Part shown: positions 1 to 6,831 of the stretch, one piece after another
Numbering within the stretch: position 1 is the stretch's first letter
Layout of the letters: each line of letters opens with the position of its first letter
Source of the DNA: Flavobacteriales bacterium
GTDB taxonomy: Bacteria; Bacteroidota; Bacteroidia; Flavobacteriales; Flavobacteriaceae
Direction: 5' to 3'
NCBI GenBank assembly: GCA_027003085.1
Contig: JALWYR010000191.1
Location: 1 to 14,070 of the forward strand
Length of the DNA stretch: 14,070 nucleotides
Position numbers and translations under genes: made by a program
Notes under the pieces: generated by a model
What the model was told of the DNA's origin: nothing
The model's input: only the letters and a program-made list of their open reading frames with translations
Databases searched by the model: none

Positions 1-55
1 TGAAATCGGGCGTGTAAAAACGACGTTTGTTAATTACTTTAACTTTTTTCTTCAT
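1..55 (-). CDS. N-terminal fragment of an unidentified leftward gene, cut by the window edge
   Basis: On the minus strand an ATG at 55-53 opens a frame that stays open to the edge. It begins MKKKVKVINKRRFYTPDF, a basic, plausible cytoplasmic N-terminus. A GGAAAA stretch lies just upstream and could serve as a weak ribosome binding site. Only 18 codons are visible, so no family can be assigned. It has the same orientation as the polysaccharide operon and could be a further member of that locus beyond the GC-rich element. The frame could be chance, since 18 codons is little evidence. Confidence 0.4.
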   Translation of the reverse strand, partial: MKKKVKVINKRRFYTPDF

Positions 56-145
56 AGATTTTCCATTTTTGTGGTCAACCTATTTCAGGGACGTACATTT
101 TTTCAATGCTCAAACCGGTGTTCGAATGATCGGCGTTCGATATTC

Positions 146-345
146 GAGGGCGGCTTGCCGCCCGAGCCCAAGCGCCAGGGATGGGAGCGGTTATGCGGCG
201 AAGGGGCATGCCGATGGTTTTCCGCCCGGCGGAGGCTGACAATGGGAAGCCCCACGCACGGGCGGGCGCGGGCAAGCCGCAGGCGCAGCCCGCGCAAAAC
301 CACGGCACTGCCCAAGCCGCATTTGAGCGGACAGCCCGGTCCCGC
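146..345 (+). ncRNA. GC-rich element folding into one long nested hairpin (putative structured RNA or repeat)
   Basis: No gene is credible here, although stop-poor frames exist on both strands. The block opens with a compact hairpin (148-154 with 157-163). It then forms a nested series of perfect helices: 178-180/335-337, 193-199/316-322, 204-207/310-313, 209-213/303-307, 215-221/296-302, capped by an 8 bp helix 266-273/288-295 and a small hairpin 222-225/229-232. The single-stranded parts AGGGATGGGAGCGG (177-190) and GAGCGGACAGCCCGG (325-339) resemble, from memory, a motif pair seen in intergenic repeats of many Bacteroidota; this is recollection, not a search. The strand is chosen from that memory, because the pairing is nearly symmetric. 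It could be a non-coding RNA, a mobile palindromic repeat, or both. Confidence 0.5.
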
Positions 346-414
346 CAAGTGAACGCGCTGCGATGCACAGCAGCGCAGCTTGCGTGAAATTGTGCGGGAG
401 GCGCCCTGAAAAAA

Positions 415-825
415 TTATACATCCTCTCGGTCGAATACGGTCAAATACCGGCTCAACGCGTAAAACATCCACGCATCGGACCAGCGGATGTAGGGGATTT
501 TATTTTTGACCGGGCGGGTGATGCGGTAGTGGAAATTTCCCTTGGGCGATTGCATATGCCGCAGGGTCCATTCCAGAACGCGACGGGCCAAGTCGCCGTG
601 TTGTTGCCAAAGACCGGTTTTGTGGAGTACAATTATCAATTGTGCCGTGCCATGCACTTCGATGGGATAAGTGCGGTTGTCGTAATATTTGGGAATGCCT
701 TCGGGCGTGAAAATGTTGTTGAGATAATTATCCATTCCACGCTGGAAAACAACGTCAAAGGTGGTATCGCCGGATGCTTTCCGGTATTCGTGCAGGGCTT
801 TCACTGAATAGTAGCTTCTAAACAT
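415..825 (-). pseudogene. C-terminal remnant of a polysaccharide-locus protein, probably an alpha/alpha-toroid sugar enzyme-like family
   Basis: The 136-residue frame reads like the C-terminal part of a larger protein common in bacterial and archaeal polysaccharide loci and often misnamed delta-aminolevulinic acid dehydratase. Recognisable pieces are SYYSVKALHEYRKASGD near the start, GIPKYYDNRTYPIEVHGTAQL in the middle, and IPYIRWSDAWMFYALSRYL before the TAA at 415-417. Such repeated helical stretches suggest an alpha/alpha-barrel fold. Full-length relatives, as I recall them, are more than twice this length. The frame is open upstream of the ATG at 825 to an in-frame TAG at 871-873, and those extra codons (826-870) also look protein-like, so the ATG is probably internal and the 5' part is lost. 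No ribosome binding site precedes 825. It lies downstream of the leftward operon and in the same orientation. Family assignment is from memory and moderately sure. Confidence 0.55.
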
Positions 826-1089
826 TTCACTTTTTGATACAAAAAAAGGAAAATCATTTTCGAAAATGCCCTATCAATTTTGATGTTCACAAGCGCCAAT
901 TCATAATAATTGATGAACTTCATCAACATCGTCGTTTTTGCAGGGCTTTGCCTGCCATATTTGCAAGCTTTTTACGTTAAGATACGAAGAACCTTGCAAT
1001 TATACAAGCAATAATATCACCTTATCTAACTGATTTTAAAATTTTTATTGTGTTTTTTTAGGAAGAACCAGCTAGTTAAACACTGAAAA
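826..1089. other. AT-rich spacer between the operon end and the truncated gene
   Basis: Positions 826-870 continue the open frame of the remnant gene. Beyond that I see no gene. A short hairpin is possible at 940-955 (GCAGG/CCTGC), and TTGCAAG at 961-967 is repeated inverted at 993-999. Neither is followed by a T-run on the minus strand, so no convincing terminator for the operon is visible. A minus-strand frame starting MLMKFINYYELALVNIKID also crosses here but ends after about 40 codons inside the remnant. Confidence 0.4.
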
Positions 1090-2277
1090 TTAACTTTGAC
1101 GTAAAAAGTATTCTTTGTAAACAAGCGGCATAATCAAATAAAATAACCAAATGGGAATGATGCGTTCAAATATGGATTCAACCGACATAAATAATATAAA
1201 AACTAAAAAGTATGATTTGTACAATGGATTTTTGGAAAGCAAAATAATTCTCCCCAACCAACCGATAAAAAAAATAAAAATAGACAAACCAAAAATACCA
1301 TAGGTTAAAAGTATTTCCAAAAATTGATTGTGGGCATTATATTTTTCCAAATATGCAATAGTAAGTTTATTCTTTTTGTATGTTTGATACAAATCATCTC
1401 TTGTGTCGTTTATTCCAATTCCCCAGACAAGATTTTTATCGGCAACTTCAAATATCGATTTCCAAATGATAATTCTGTTATCCAATGTGTTTTGTGATAG
1501 TTCTTTTTGGGTGATGAGACGCTCCTTCAAATTGTTGCTGAAAACAATAATAATACTTCCAACAAAGGTGAGAAATAGATACATCCATTTTGTCTTTTTA
1601 GACAAGGAGCTGTATAATATTAATAATGTGATACCTGCAATAAGACTGATTAAACCGATTCGACTGCTCAACAGATAAATAGTAAAAATCAAAATACTTA
1701 ATGATAAAAAGTAGAACGGTTTATTGATTTTGTCAATAAAACACCGCTTAAAATAATATAAAAGAGCAATAATAACCATAAGTGAAAAATGAATAGGATG
1801 CTTATTGAGTAAAGCCGCAAAATCTTGATAGAAGTAATAATTACCCACATTAACAAAATCCAAAATAATTGCATTTAGTATTGCAGATAAAGAAGCAATG
1901 GTAACAGCTAACGAATACCATTTCAGAAAATGGGAAAGATTAGCTTTGAAATGTCCTGTTAAAATAATAAGGGGAAGAACAAATATGGGAGCCATCAACT
2001 GAATATGTTCGATGCCTCCAAGCCAATCCCCTGAAAAAATAACACTTACAACTCCAAGTAAAAATATTGAAGAAAAAAGAAACAATGGAAAAAGTATTTT
2101 TTTATTGGGAATAGTTTTATTCTTTGAATTTACCAGTTGAAATAACCACACTATGAAGGCAAGAATAGAAAATTTCGAAGGTAAACTATAATCATAGAAG
2201 GGTATGGATATAAAAACCAAACAAATACTAATACCCAGCAGTGAGGATGTTGATATTGTACCAAGCGACGCTTTCAT
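1090..2277 (-). CDS. O-antigen ligase-like (WaaL/Wzy_C superfamily) membrane protein
   Basis: The protein has 395 residues and is polytopic, with many hydrophobic helices broken by a long periplasmic-type loop at about 250-325. Family hallmarks are HPIHFSLMVIIAL (160-172), SSRIGL (204-209), an arginine-containing RIIIWKSIF segment (268-276), GIGIND (286-291), and NAHNQFLEILLTYGIFGL (314-331), where His316 matches the essential histidine of WaaL-type enzymes. Members either join undecaprenyl-linked polysaccharide to a lipid A core or protein, or polymerise repeat units. The C-terminal position of the His-containing loop and the compact size favour a ligase, but ligase and polymerase cannot be separated by sequence alone. 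The ATG at 2277 lies 2 bp after the stop of the upstream SGNH-like gene, so the two are cotranslated neighbours. It is the last intact gene of the operon. Base composition is very AT-rich like its neighbours. Confidence 0.8.
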   Translation of the reverse strand: MKASLGTISTSSLLGISICLVFISIPFYDYSLPSKFSILAFIVWLFQLVNSKNKTIPNKKILFPLFLFSSIFLLGVVSVIFSGDWLGGIEHIQLMAPIFVLPLIILTGHFKANLSHFLKWYSLAVTIASLSAILNAIILDFVNVGNYYFYQDFAALLNKHPIHFSLMVIIALLYYFKRCFIDKINKPFYFLSLSILIFTIYLLSSRIGLISLIAGITLLILYSSLSKKTKWMYLFLTFVGSIIIVFSNNLKERLITQKELSQNTLDNRIIIWKSIFEVADKNLVWGIGINDTRDDLYQTYKKNKLTIAYLEKYNAHNQFLEILLTYGIFGLSIFIFFIGWLGRIILLSKNPLYKSYFLVFILFMSVESIFERIIPIWLFYLIMPLVYKEYFLRQS

Positions 2278-2279
2278 GC

Positions 2280-3152
2280 TTATTTTATTGATTTTAAAAC
2301 CTTTTGTGCCAATATGGAGTAGTCCCTTTCGGTTTTCAAAGCGTTGTTTTGATCTATTTCAATAAAATGTATATGAGGATATTGTCTAGCCGATCGTTTT
2401 ATATGATACTGCAAATTTTTTTCTATTGCGGTTTTTGATGGCGGTAAAATCCAAATGATTTGTGATTTTTTTTTGTTTCCTAGAAAGTGGATGAGGTTCT
2501 CGATATGCTTTTGGTTTTGATTATTATATATGTCAAAAAACAATACATAAATGTCGGCATTTGGATTGTTTTTCAAAGCTTGAATAATGTCTGTTATATC
2601 CCATTTTCCGTAGGCTTCGTAGTTAATATTGTATACATTTTTTTTTGAACCCAAAAATTTAAAATGACCATCGATGTAGATATTTTTTAATAAATATTTG
2701 GCATTGTTGTCCCACAGTAAAAAATCACCGGCAAATAAAATTTTCTTTCCAGTTTTTTGTTTTAGAGGAATATCATAACTGATTATTTTAGCTGTTTTAC
2801 CATAATGTTTTGGTACTCCGTTAATCCATTCCACGTATGAAAATGTTAAGGTGTCTTGTTTTATTTTGGAATATAAAAACCGGTAATAAAAAGTTTTATT
2901 GTTGCTGTATTTTAGTGCGTATGTTAAGTTGGGATTGGTTTCTAAAAGGGAGTCACATTCAATAACCAGGCGGTCTTTGGTAATTGATATCACCTTACAG
3001 TTTGGAACCTCCTGTTGTTTTAGTTTTTGATTCCACTGAAAATTTAAAGCAATAAATTTTTTTTCTGAATCTTTGAAAAAAAGATAATTTGAATATAAGA
3101 AAATACCTATTAAAAAAACTACACAATATTTAACCGGTATTTTTTGCACCAT
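2280..3152 (-). CDS. Single-pass membrane protein with a degenerate SGNH-hydrolase-like domain
   Basis: There is no confident family match. The 290 residues start with one hydrophobic helix (about 9-27, preceded by Lys), which predicts an inner-membrane anchor with the rest outside the cytoplasm. Residues 35-130 look beta-rich. From 136 the order of elements resembles an SGNH/GDSL hydrolase: KKILFAGDFLLWD (136-148) at block I, AYGKWDITDIIQAL (180-193) at block II, a strand IYVLFFDIYNN (201-211) at block III, a strand IIWILPPSKT (232-241), and a final helix after FIEID (263-267). The block I serine is Phe144 (GDF instead of GDS), and the usual DxxH of block V is not evident, since TERDYSILAQ (274-283) occupies that place. 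Catalysis therefore looks unlikely, or the chemistry differs. It lies 3 bp after the Wzy-like gene and 2 bp before the ligase-like gene. A role binding or modifying the polymer (acetylation-related or chaperoning) is inference. Confidence 0.6.
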   Translation of the reverse strand: MVQKIPVKYCVVFLIGIFLYSNYLFFKDSEKKFIALNFQWNQKLKQQEVPNCKVISITKDRLVIECDSLLETNPNLTYALKYSNNKTFYYRFLYSKIKQDTLTFSYVEWINGVPKHYGKTAKIISYDIPLKQKTGKKILFAGDFLLWDNNAKYLLKNIYIDGHFKFLGSKKNVYNINYEAYGKWDITDIIQALKNNPNADIYVLFFDIYNNQNQKHIENLIHFLGNKKKSQIIWILPPSKTAIEKNLQYHIKRSARQYPHIHFIEIDQNNALKTERDYSILAQKVLKSIK

Positions 3153-3155
3153 ATA

Positions 3156-4373
3156 TCAATTTTGTTTTGATTGAGATGATTGGTTTAAATATTGATGATA
3201 GTAATAAATTGGATAAATAAAAAGGAATGAAAACATAACATATTCAATGTTGTTTAGAGAAAAAGTAAAAAGCATATCCACAAATAAGATGATATAAATC
3301 ATTAACATCGGTTTTGGAACATGCCTACTGATCAACGGGACAAGTAATGACAGGAAATATACTAATCCGCCGATTATTCCTAGTTCAACAAAAACGTGAG
3401 GCGGAAAGGTGTCGGTAGTAGGCAAATTCGCCCATTCCATTCCCCACCAATTAAAATGTACTTCGTCATAGTATGGCGAATCATATTTAATGGAACCGGG
3501 CCCTCCGAAGGTACCGATTCCCCTTCCAAACCAATTTCCCGAAAGTATCTCTCTGAACATAACACGATATGATTCGGCACGCATTGACTGACCTCCGGTT
3601 ATGTATAAATGGATTCTTAAATAAATATCCTGAACAAACAGGTTCAATTTATTATGATAAACAATAATCAAAATGAGAAATAATGGTATTGTATATTTAA
3701 TAAACTGAAAGATTTTTTTAAAGTAAAAAAGAATTAAAATTACGATTGCAACGCCTATTGTTTTATATGAAAGAGCAGATATAAAATTAAAGAAACTTAA
3801 AGCAAGGAAAAGTTTACGGTATTTCCCGTTATAGTAATAATAAATCAAAATAAAAGAAATTAAATTCATAAATGCATAAAATGCGAAAAACGTAACAAGG
3901 CCACTTGCTCTTATTATTCCGGCGGTTTCTTGGAAAAAGATAATGCCATCTCTTGTTTTAAAATAATACCACTGGGGAATATCGTTTAACCAATAAATGT
4001 AATTTATAATTTGAACACTAAAATTTATTACAACTAAAATGATAACAAATCCGATTAACGCATTGAAATATTCTTTTATACTATATCCGTAGAATAAAGC
4101 AATAAAGGGAAGCAAATACCTGATCCCGTCTTCAATCCCGGCTTTTATATTGAATGAATGGTAAATTCCATAAAAAAGAAACGGAAGAAAAATAATAACG
4201 GAAAATAATAAGTTTACCGGATATTTCCTTTTAAATATGACATATAACACCATATATAAAATGGCGGTATAACGGAATATTTTGCTCCATCCGGCGTCAT
4301 AGTTACGCAATGCAGCGCCAATAATCACAAATATTAGTGGAAGTAGAATTAATATTTCACGTCTAATTCTCAT
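3156..4373 (-). CDS. Wzy-like O-antigen/exopolysaccharide polymerase, multi-pass membrane protein
   Basis: This 405-residue protein is almost entirely hydrophobic helices, with one large polar loop at about 255-330. That loop carries AESYRVMFREIL (266-277), WFGRGIGTFGGPGS (281-294), the acidic/aromatic segment around 296-310, and TDTFPPHVFVELGIIGGLVYF (320-340), with His326. This is typical of O-antigen ligase/polymerase superfamily members in exopolysaccharide loci. The likely role is linking undecaprenyl-pyrophosphate-borne repeat units at the periplasmic face. The ATG at 4373 lies inside the last codons of the preceding glycosyltransferase gene (11 bp overlap), and the TGA is 3 bp before the SGNH-like gene. 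A second superfamily member sits two genes downstream. I assign this one as polymerase because it follows the flippase and glycosyltransferase directly, but the reverse assignment is possible. Confidence 0.75.
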   Translation of the reverse strand: MRIRREILILLPLIFVIIGAALRNYDAGWSKIFRYTAILYMVLYVIFKRKYPVNLLFSVIIFLPFLFYGIYHSFNIKAGIEDGIRYLLPFIALFYGYSIKEYFNALIGFVIILVVINFSVQIINYIYWLNDIPQWYYFKTRDGIIFFQETAGIIRASGLVTFFAFYAFMNLISFILIYYYYNGKYRKLFLALSFFNFISALSYKTIGVAIVILILFYFKKIFQFIKYTIPLFLILIIVYHNKLNLFVQDIYLRIHLYITGGQSMRAESYRVMFREILSGNWFGRGIGTFGGPGSIKYDSPYYDEVHFNWWGMEWANLPTTDTFPPHVFVELGIIGGLVYFLSLLVPLISRHVPKPMLMIYIILFVDMLFTFSLNNIEYVMFSFLFIYPIYYYHQYLNQSSQSKQN

Positions 4374-5430
4374 TATCGGACAAGCAAGAAATGTAAGCGT
4401 TTATAATTTTCATATACACTTTATTGGCATTAAAATACAAATTAAAATCATTATATGCATTTTTTCTATACAAAGGATAATTATTCTCGTTAAACGTCAG
4501 GATAGCTTCTTTAAGTTGTTCCGCATTTCTGGGCTCTACAAGCCGACCATTGTGCCGATCTTTGACTATTTCGGGGATGGATCTCCAATGGGTGGAAATA
4601 ACAGGGACGCCTTGGCTAAACGCTTCGATAATTATTCCCGGGTAGCCTTCACCCTCGTAATATGTGGGAATTAAAATTACATCTATATTTTGAAGTACAA
4701 CAGATACTTTTTCCGGCCTAAGAACACCTTTATATTCAACACGGGTTCCGGTAAACGGGTTGGTGTGGTAGTATCTTTTGTCAATAAATCCATAAGCAAC
4801 AACTTTATAGTCCTTCGGTAATTCTTTTGCGGCTCTAATAATTTCGTCTATTCCTTTTTGAGGAATAATCCTTGAAATGTATGCAAAAGTTTTAGAGAAA
4901 GATTTGGTTAAGTCTATTGGCTGTTTGGAAGGGAACCTGCTATTGGGTAACCAAATAATTTTGTCTTTATCCGTAAATTTAGATGCTTCGACAATGAGCG
5001 CTTTGGTTTCATAAATTAAAAAGTCTGATTTCTCGAATATCCATTTCCTGTAAAAATATCGGTAAGGTTTAATAAAACGGGGGTATAACAATAATCCACC
5101 ACCGAACTGTACAATTACTTTCTTATGCAATAATTTTGAATACCATACAAGCAGCGGCCCGATGGTTCGTTCCATATCGTGCGTCAAAAAAATATGAATT
5201 AGATCATATTTTCTTATAAGAAATGGAAATTTAAACAACCAAAAAAAATAATCAATAAGCTGCCATTTCGGCGCCCATATTTTTCGTATCTGTTTATGTT
5301 CAATTGAAAAATTGTCCGGTAAATTGGTTTTTAAAAAATCGTATACACTTTTTGCCAATGTGGTTATGCCGCCAATAGATCGTCGGTGCTTTGTTGGGAA
5401 ATTGGCAAAATATAAAATCCTTTTTTTCAT
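4363..5430 (-). CDS. Family 4 glycosyltransferase (GT-B fold)
   Basis: The product likely transfers a sugar from a nucleotide donor to the growing lipid-linked repeat unit at the cytoplasmic membrane face. Over 355 residues it shows the GT-B layout: an N-terminal strand and glycine turn (RILYFANF at 4-11, SIGGITTLAKSVYDFL at 18-33), a helical lobe with an aromatic-rich membrane-facing stretch near 57-72, then the donor domain starting FAYISRIIPQKGIDEIIRAA (182-201). The E-x7-E motif is EGYPGIIIE (261-269), followed by AFSQGVPVIST and IPEIV. The ATG at 5430 is chosen over an upstream in-frame TTG at 5448 because AAAGGA (5440-5445) sits 9 bases before it and the start then follows the flippase TAA by 1 bp. 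The 3' end overlaps the Wzy-like gene by 11 bp. Sugar specificity cannot be read. Confidence 0.88.
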   Translation of the reverse strand: MKKRILYFANFPTKHRRSIGGITTLAKSVYDFLKTNLPDNFSIEHKQIRKIWAPKWQLIDYFFWLFKFPFLIRKYDLIHIFLTHDMERTIGPLLVWYSKLLHKKVIVQFGGGLLLYPRFIKPYRYFYRKWIFEKSDFLIYETKALIVEASKFTDKDKIIWLPNSRFPSKQPIDLTKSFSKTFAYISRIIPQKGIDEIIRAAKELPKDYKVVAYGFIDKRYYHTNPFTGTRVEYKGVLRPEKVSVVLQNIDVILIPTYYEGEGYPGIIIEAFSQGVPVISTHWRSIPEIVKDRHNGRLVEPRNAEQLKEAILTFNENNYPLYRKNAYNDFNLYFNANKVYMKIINAYISCLSDNEN

Positions 5431-5431
5431 C

Positions 5432-6628
5432 TTATTTTGTCCTTTCAAATAAAACGATATTTTTTGATTTTATTTTTAAAATATATAATCGTAGGCCAAG
5501 ACTAAAAGCACTTGCCGCGGCCAATCCGAGTATCCCCCCAAAGTGGTATGCTGCAATGCTGATGAAAATGTGAAAGATTAAAATACCAATATTAATTTTC
5601 ATATTTAAGCTGTATTTTCTTTTGGTACTCAAAAAAGTACCGAACAAGGTGGATAAAGATTGAAAAAATTTGGCACTCAGCAGAATAAGGAACAGAATAA
5701 AAGTTTGTTCATATCCCTTGAATAACCGGGGAATGATAAAATAATAAACCGGAATGATAATGATGCTGAAAAGGGAAATTAATATCAGAATTTTTTTGTT
5801 TAAAGTATATAGTTCTTTATTTGATTTTTTCAAGTTTTCAATATCCGATTGTACCAAGGTTAAAGGAATTAGTAACATTGTGTTGGAAATATTTAAGGCA
5901 AAGCTGTAATCGGCAATTTCGAATTTCGGAATTTGCGACAGCAAACGGATAACAAAAATATCCGTATAAAGGAACATCATATTGGAAAAATTATTGACAA
6001 CCAAAGTGAAGGCGCTACCTATCAGTTTTTTGAAAAGCCCGAAATATTTTCTGAAAAAAGCCAAGGAAATTTTTTTCCTGGCTTCAAAAACCGACCACAA
6101 TAACATCGGGATAATCAGTACGTATGAAGGCCATACAAAAGCTTTCCCCCCGGCATCGAACCATAAAATCGCAATTAAAACGCTTGAATAAAATAATATT
6201 GAGATAATGATCTTGTAAATCGATGCAAAATTGCTCCCTTTTGTTACAAGAAAATATATTTGTGTAAGCCCTCCCGTAAAATAGATGGAATAGAATATCA
6301 TCGGTATCAATAAAAACAAAGATTTAAAAGCATAAAATACCGGTGCAACAATAAAAGAAAGCGTAATAATAAAGAGAAGGCTTATGTAATAAAAATAAAA
6401 TTTACTTTTATCGCTCCTTGTATAGGTCATCAAAAAAGCCGGTAAACCGAATCCTAGCACTACGGAACCGACTTCAATAATTTTCTTATAATATTCCAAC
6501 TCTCCATAATCCGGTTTGGAAAGATAGTAGGCACTAAAAAATAATATTGCCAATTCGGCCCCCCGAGCCACCACAATCGATAGCCCGTAGATGATATATT
6601 TTCCTTTGAAAAGTTCGCGTATATGCAA
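5432..6628 (-). CDS. Wzx-type polysaccharide flippase (MATE/MOP superfamily)
   Basis: The product probably flips undecaprenyl-linked repeat units across the inner membrane. The 398 residues are a run of hydrophobic helices with short basic loops. The N-terminal end ELFKGKYIIYGLSIVVARGAE and the YYLSKPDYGELEYYKKI segment are typical of polysaccharide biosynthesis proteins of the Wzx group, as is the late YEQTFILFLILLSAKFFQSLSTLFGTFL region; length is near the usual 400-420. No ATG is available: the frame is open from 6742 to 6629 without Met, and the first internal Met is about residue 66. TTG at 6628 gives the family-like N-terminus and is chosen, though it has no clear ribosome binding site. 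Upstream lies an orphan copy of the pncB leader repeat, so the native start region may have been rearranged. The stop is 1 bp before the next gene. Confidence 0.8.
   Translation of the reverse strand: MHIRELFKGKYIIYGLSIVVARGAELAILFFSAYYLSKPDYGELEYYKKIIEVGSVVLGFGLPAFLMTYTRSDKSKFYFYYISLLFIITLSFIVAPVFYAFKSLFLLIPMIFYSIYFTGGLTQIYFLVTKGSNFASIYKIIISILFYSSVLIAILWFDAGGKAFVWPSYVLIIPMLLWSVFEARKKISLAFFRKYFGLFKKLIGSAFTLVVNNFSNMMFLYTDIFVIRLLSQIPKFEIADYSFALNISNTMLLIPLTLVQSDIENLKKSNKELYTLNKKILILISLFSIIIIPVYYFIIPRLFKGYEQTFILFLILLSAKFFQSLSTLFGTFLSTKRKYSLNMKINIGILIFHIFISIAAYHFGGILGLAAASAFSLGLRLYILKIKSKNIVLFERTK
5440..5445 (-). promoter_or_regulatory. Shine-Dalgarno AAAGGA fixing the start of the family 4 glycosyltransferase
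   Basis: AAAGGA on the minus strand lies 9 bases upstream of the ATG at 5430 and inside the last codons of the flippase gene. It decides against the in-frame TTG at 5448. Similar sites are not seen at most other starts in the operon, in line with weak Shine-Dalgarno use in Bacteroidota. Confidence 0.55.
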
Positions 6629-6660
6629 GCGCCGGGTTTTAGTCCAAATTTCCGATTTTT

Positions 6661-6730
6661 TGTTCGTTTGCGCAACTTGGCCGGCAATTTTTGGTGTTTG
6701 GCGAAAAACAGAAGGTTTATCCGTGGATTC
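6661..6730 (+). repeat. Direct repeat copy A: diverged, orphan copy of the pncB leader sequence
   Basis: This 70-base stretch aligns with 9304-9375 in the same orientation at about 56 of 70 positions, with a 2-base gap. The best blocks are CGTTTGCGCAACTTG, TTTTTGGT and CGAAAAACAG. The other copy ends 9 bases before the pncB ATG, whereas here no rightward gene follows: ATG at 6734 reaches TGA after four codons. It lies in the gap between the GT-C gene and the flippase gene, both leftward. Together with 9304-9375 it brackets the first two operon genes. Confidence 0.7.
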
Positions 6731-6774
6731 GGTATGGGCGACCTATGATTTTTTTGTGGATTATTAAATGCATT

Positions 6775-6790
6775 TTCCGGTAAACCGGAA
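6775..6790 (-). terminator. Perfect palindrome downstream of the GT-C gene, possible weak terminator
   Basis: TTCCGGTAAACCGGAA is a 6-7 bp stem with a very small loop, about 40 bases beyond the stop of the leftward GT-C gene, flanked by TTTT and AATAAAA. There is no clean T-run after it on either strand, so it may instead be a protein-binding palindrome or a processing site. Function is uncertain. Confidence 0.3.
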
Positions 6791-6831
6791 TAAAACCTCT
6801 CTTCCGCATCAAAGGCAAATTTGATAATATA

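Noticed and set aside
75..472. Several open frames of 70-115 codons on both strands at the left end
   Set aside because: They cross the nested hairpin element and have low-complexity Arg/Ala/Pro composition; none has a recognisable domain.
810..940. Short minus-strand frame beginning MLMKFINYYELAL
   Set aside because: It is only about 40 codons, runs out of frame into the remnant gene, and matches nothing I recognise.
940..955. GCAGG/CCTGC hairpin as terminator of the polysaccharide operon
   Set aside because: It is a short stem without a following T-run on the minus strand; not convincing as an intrinsic terminator.
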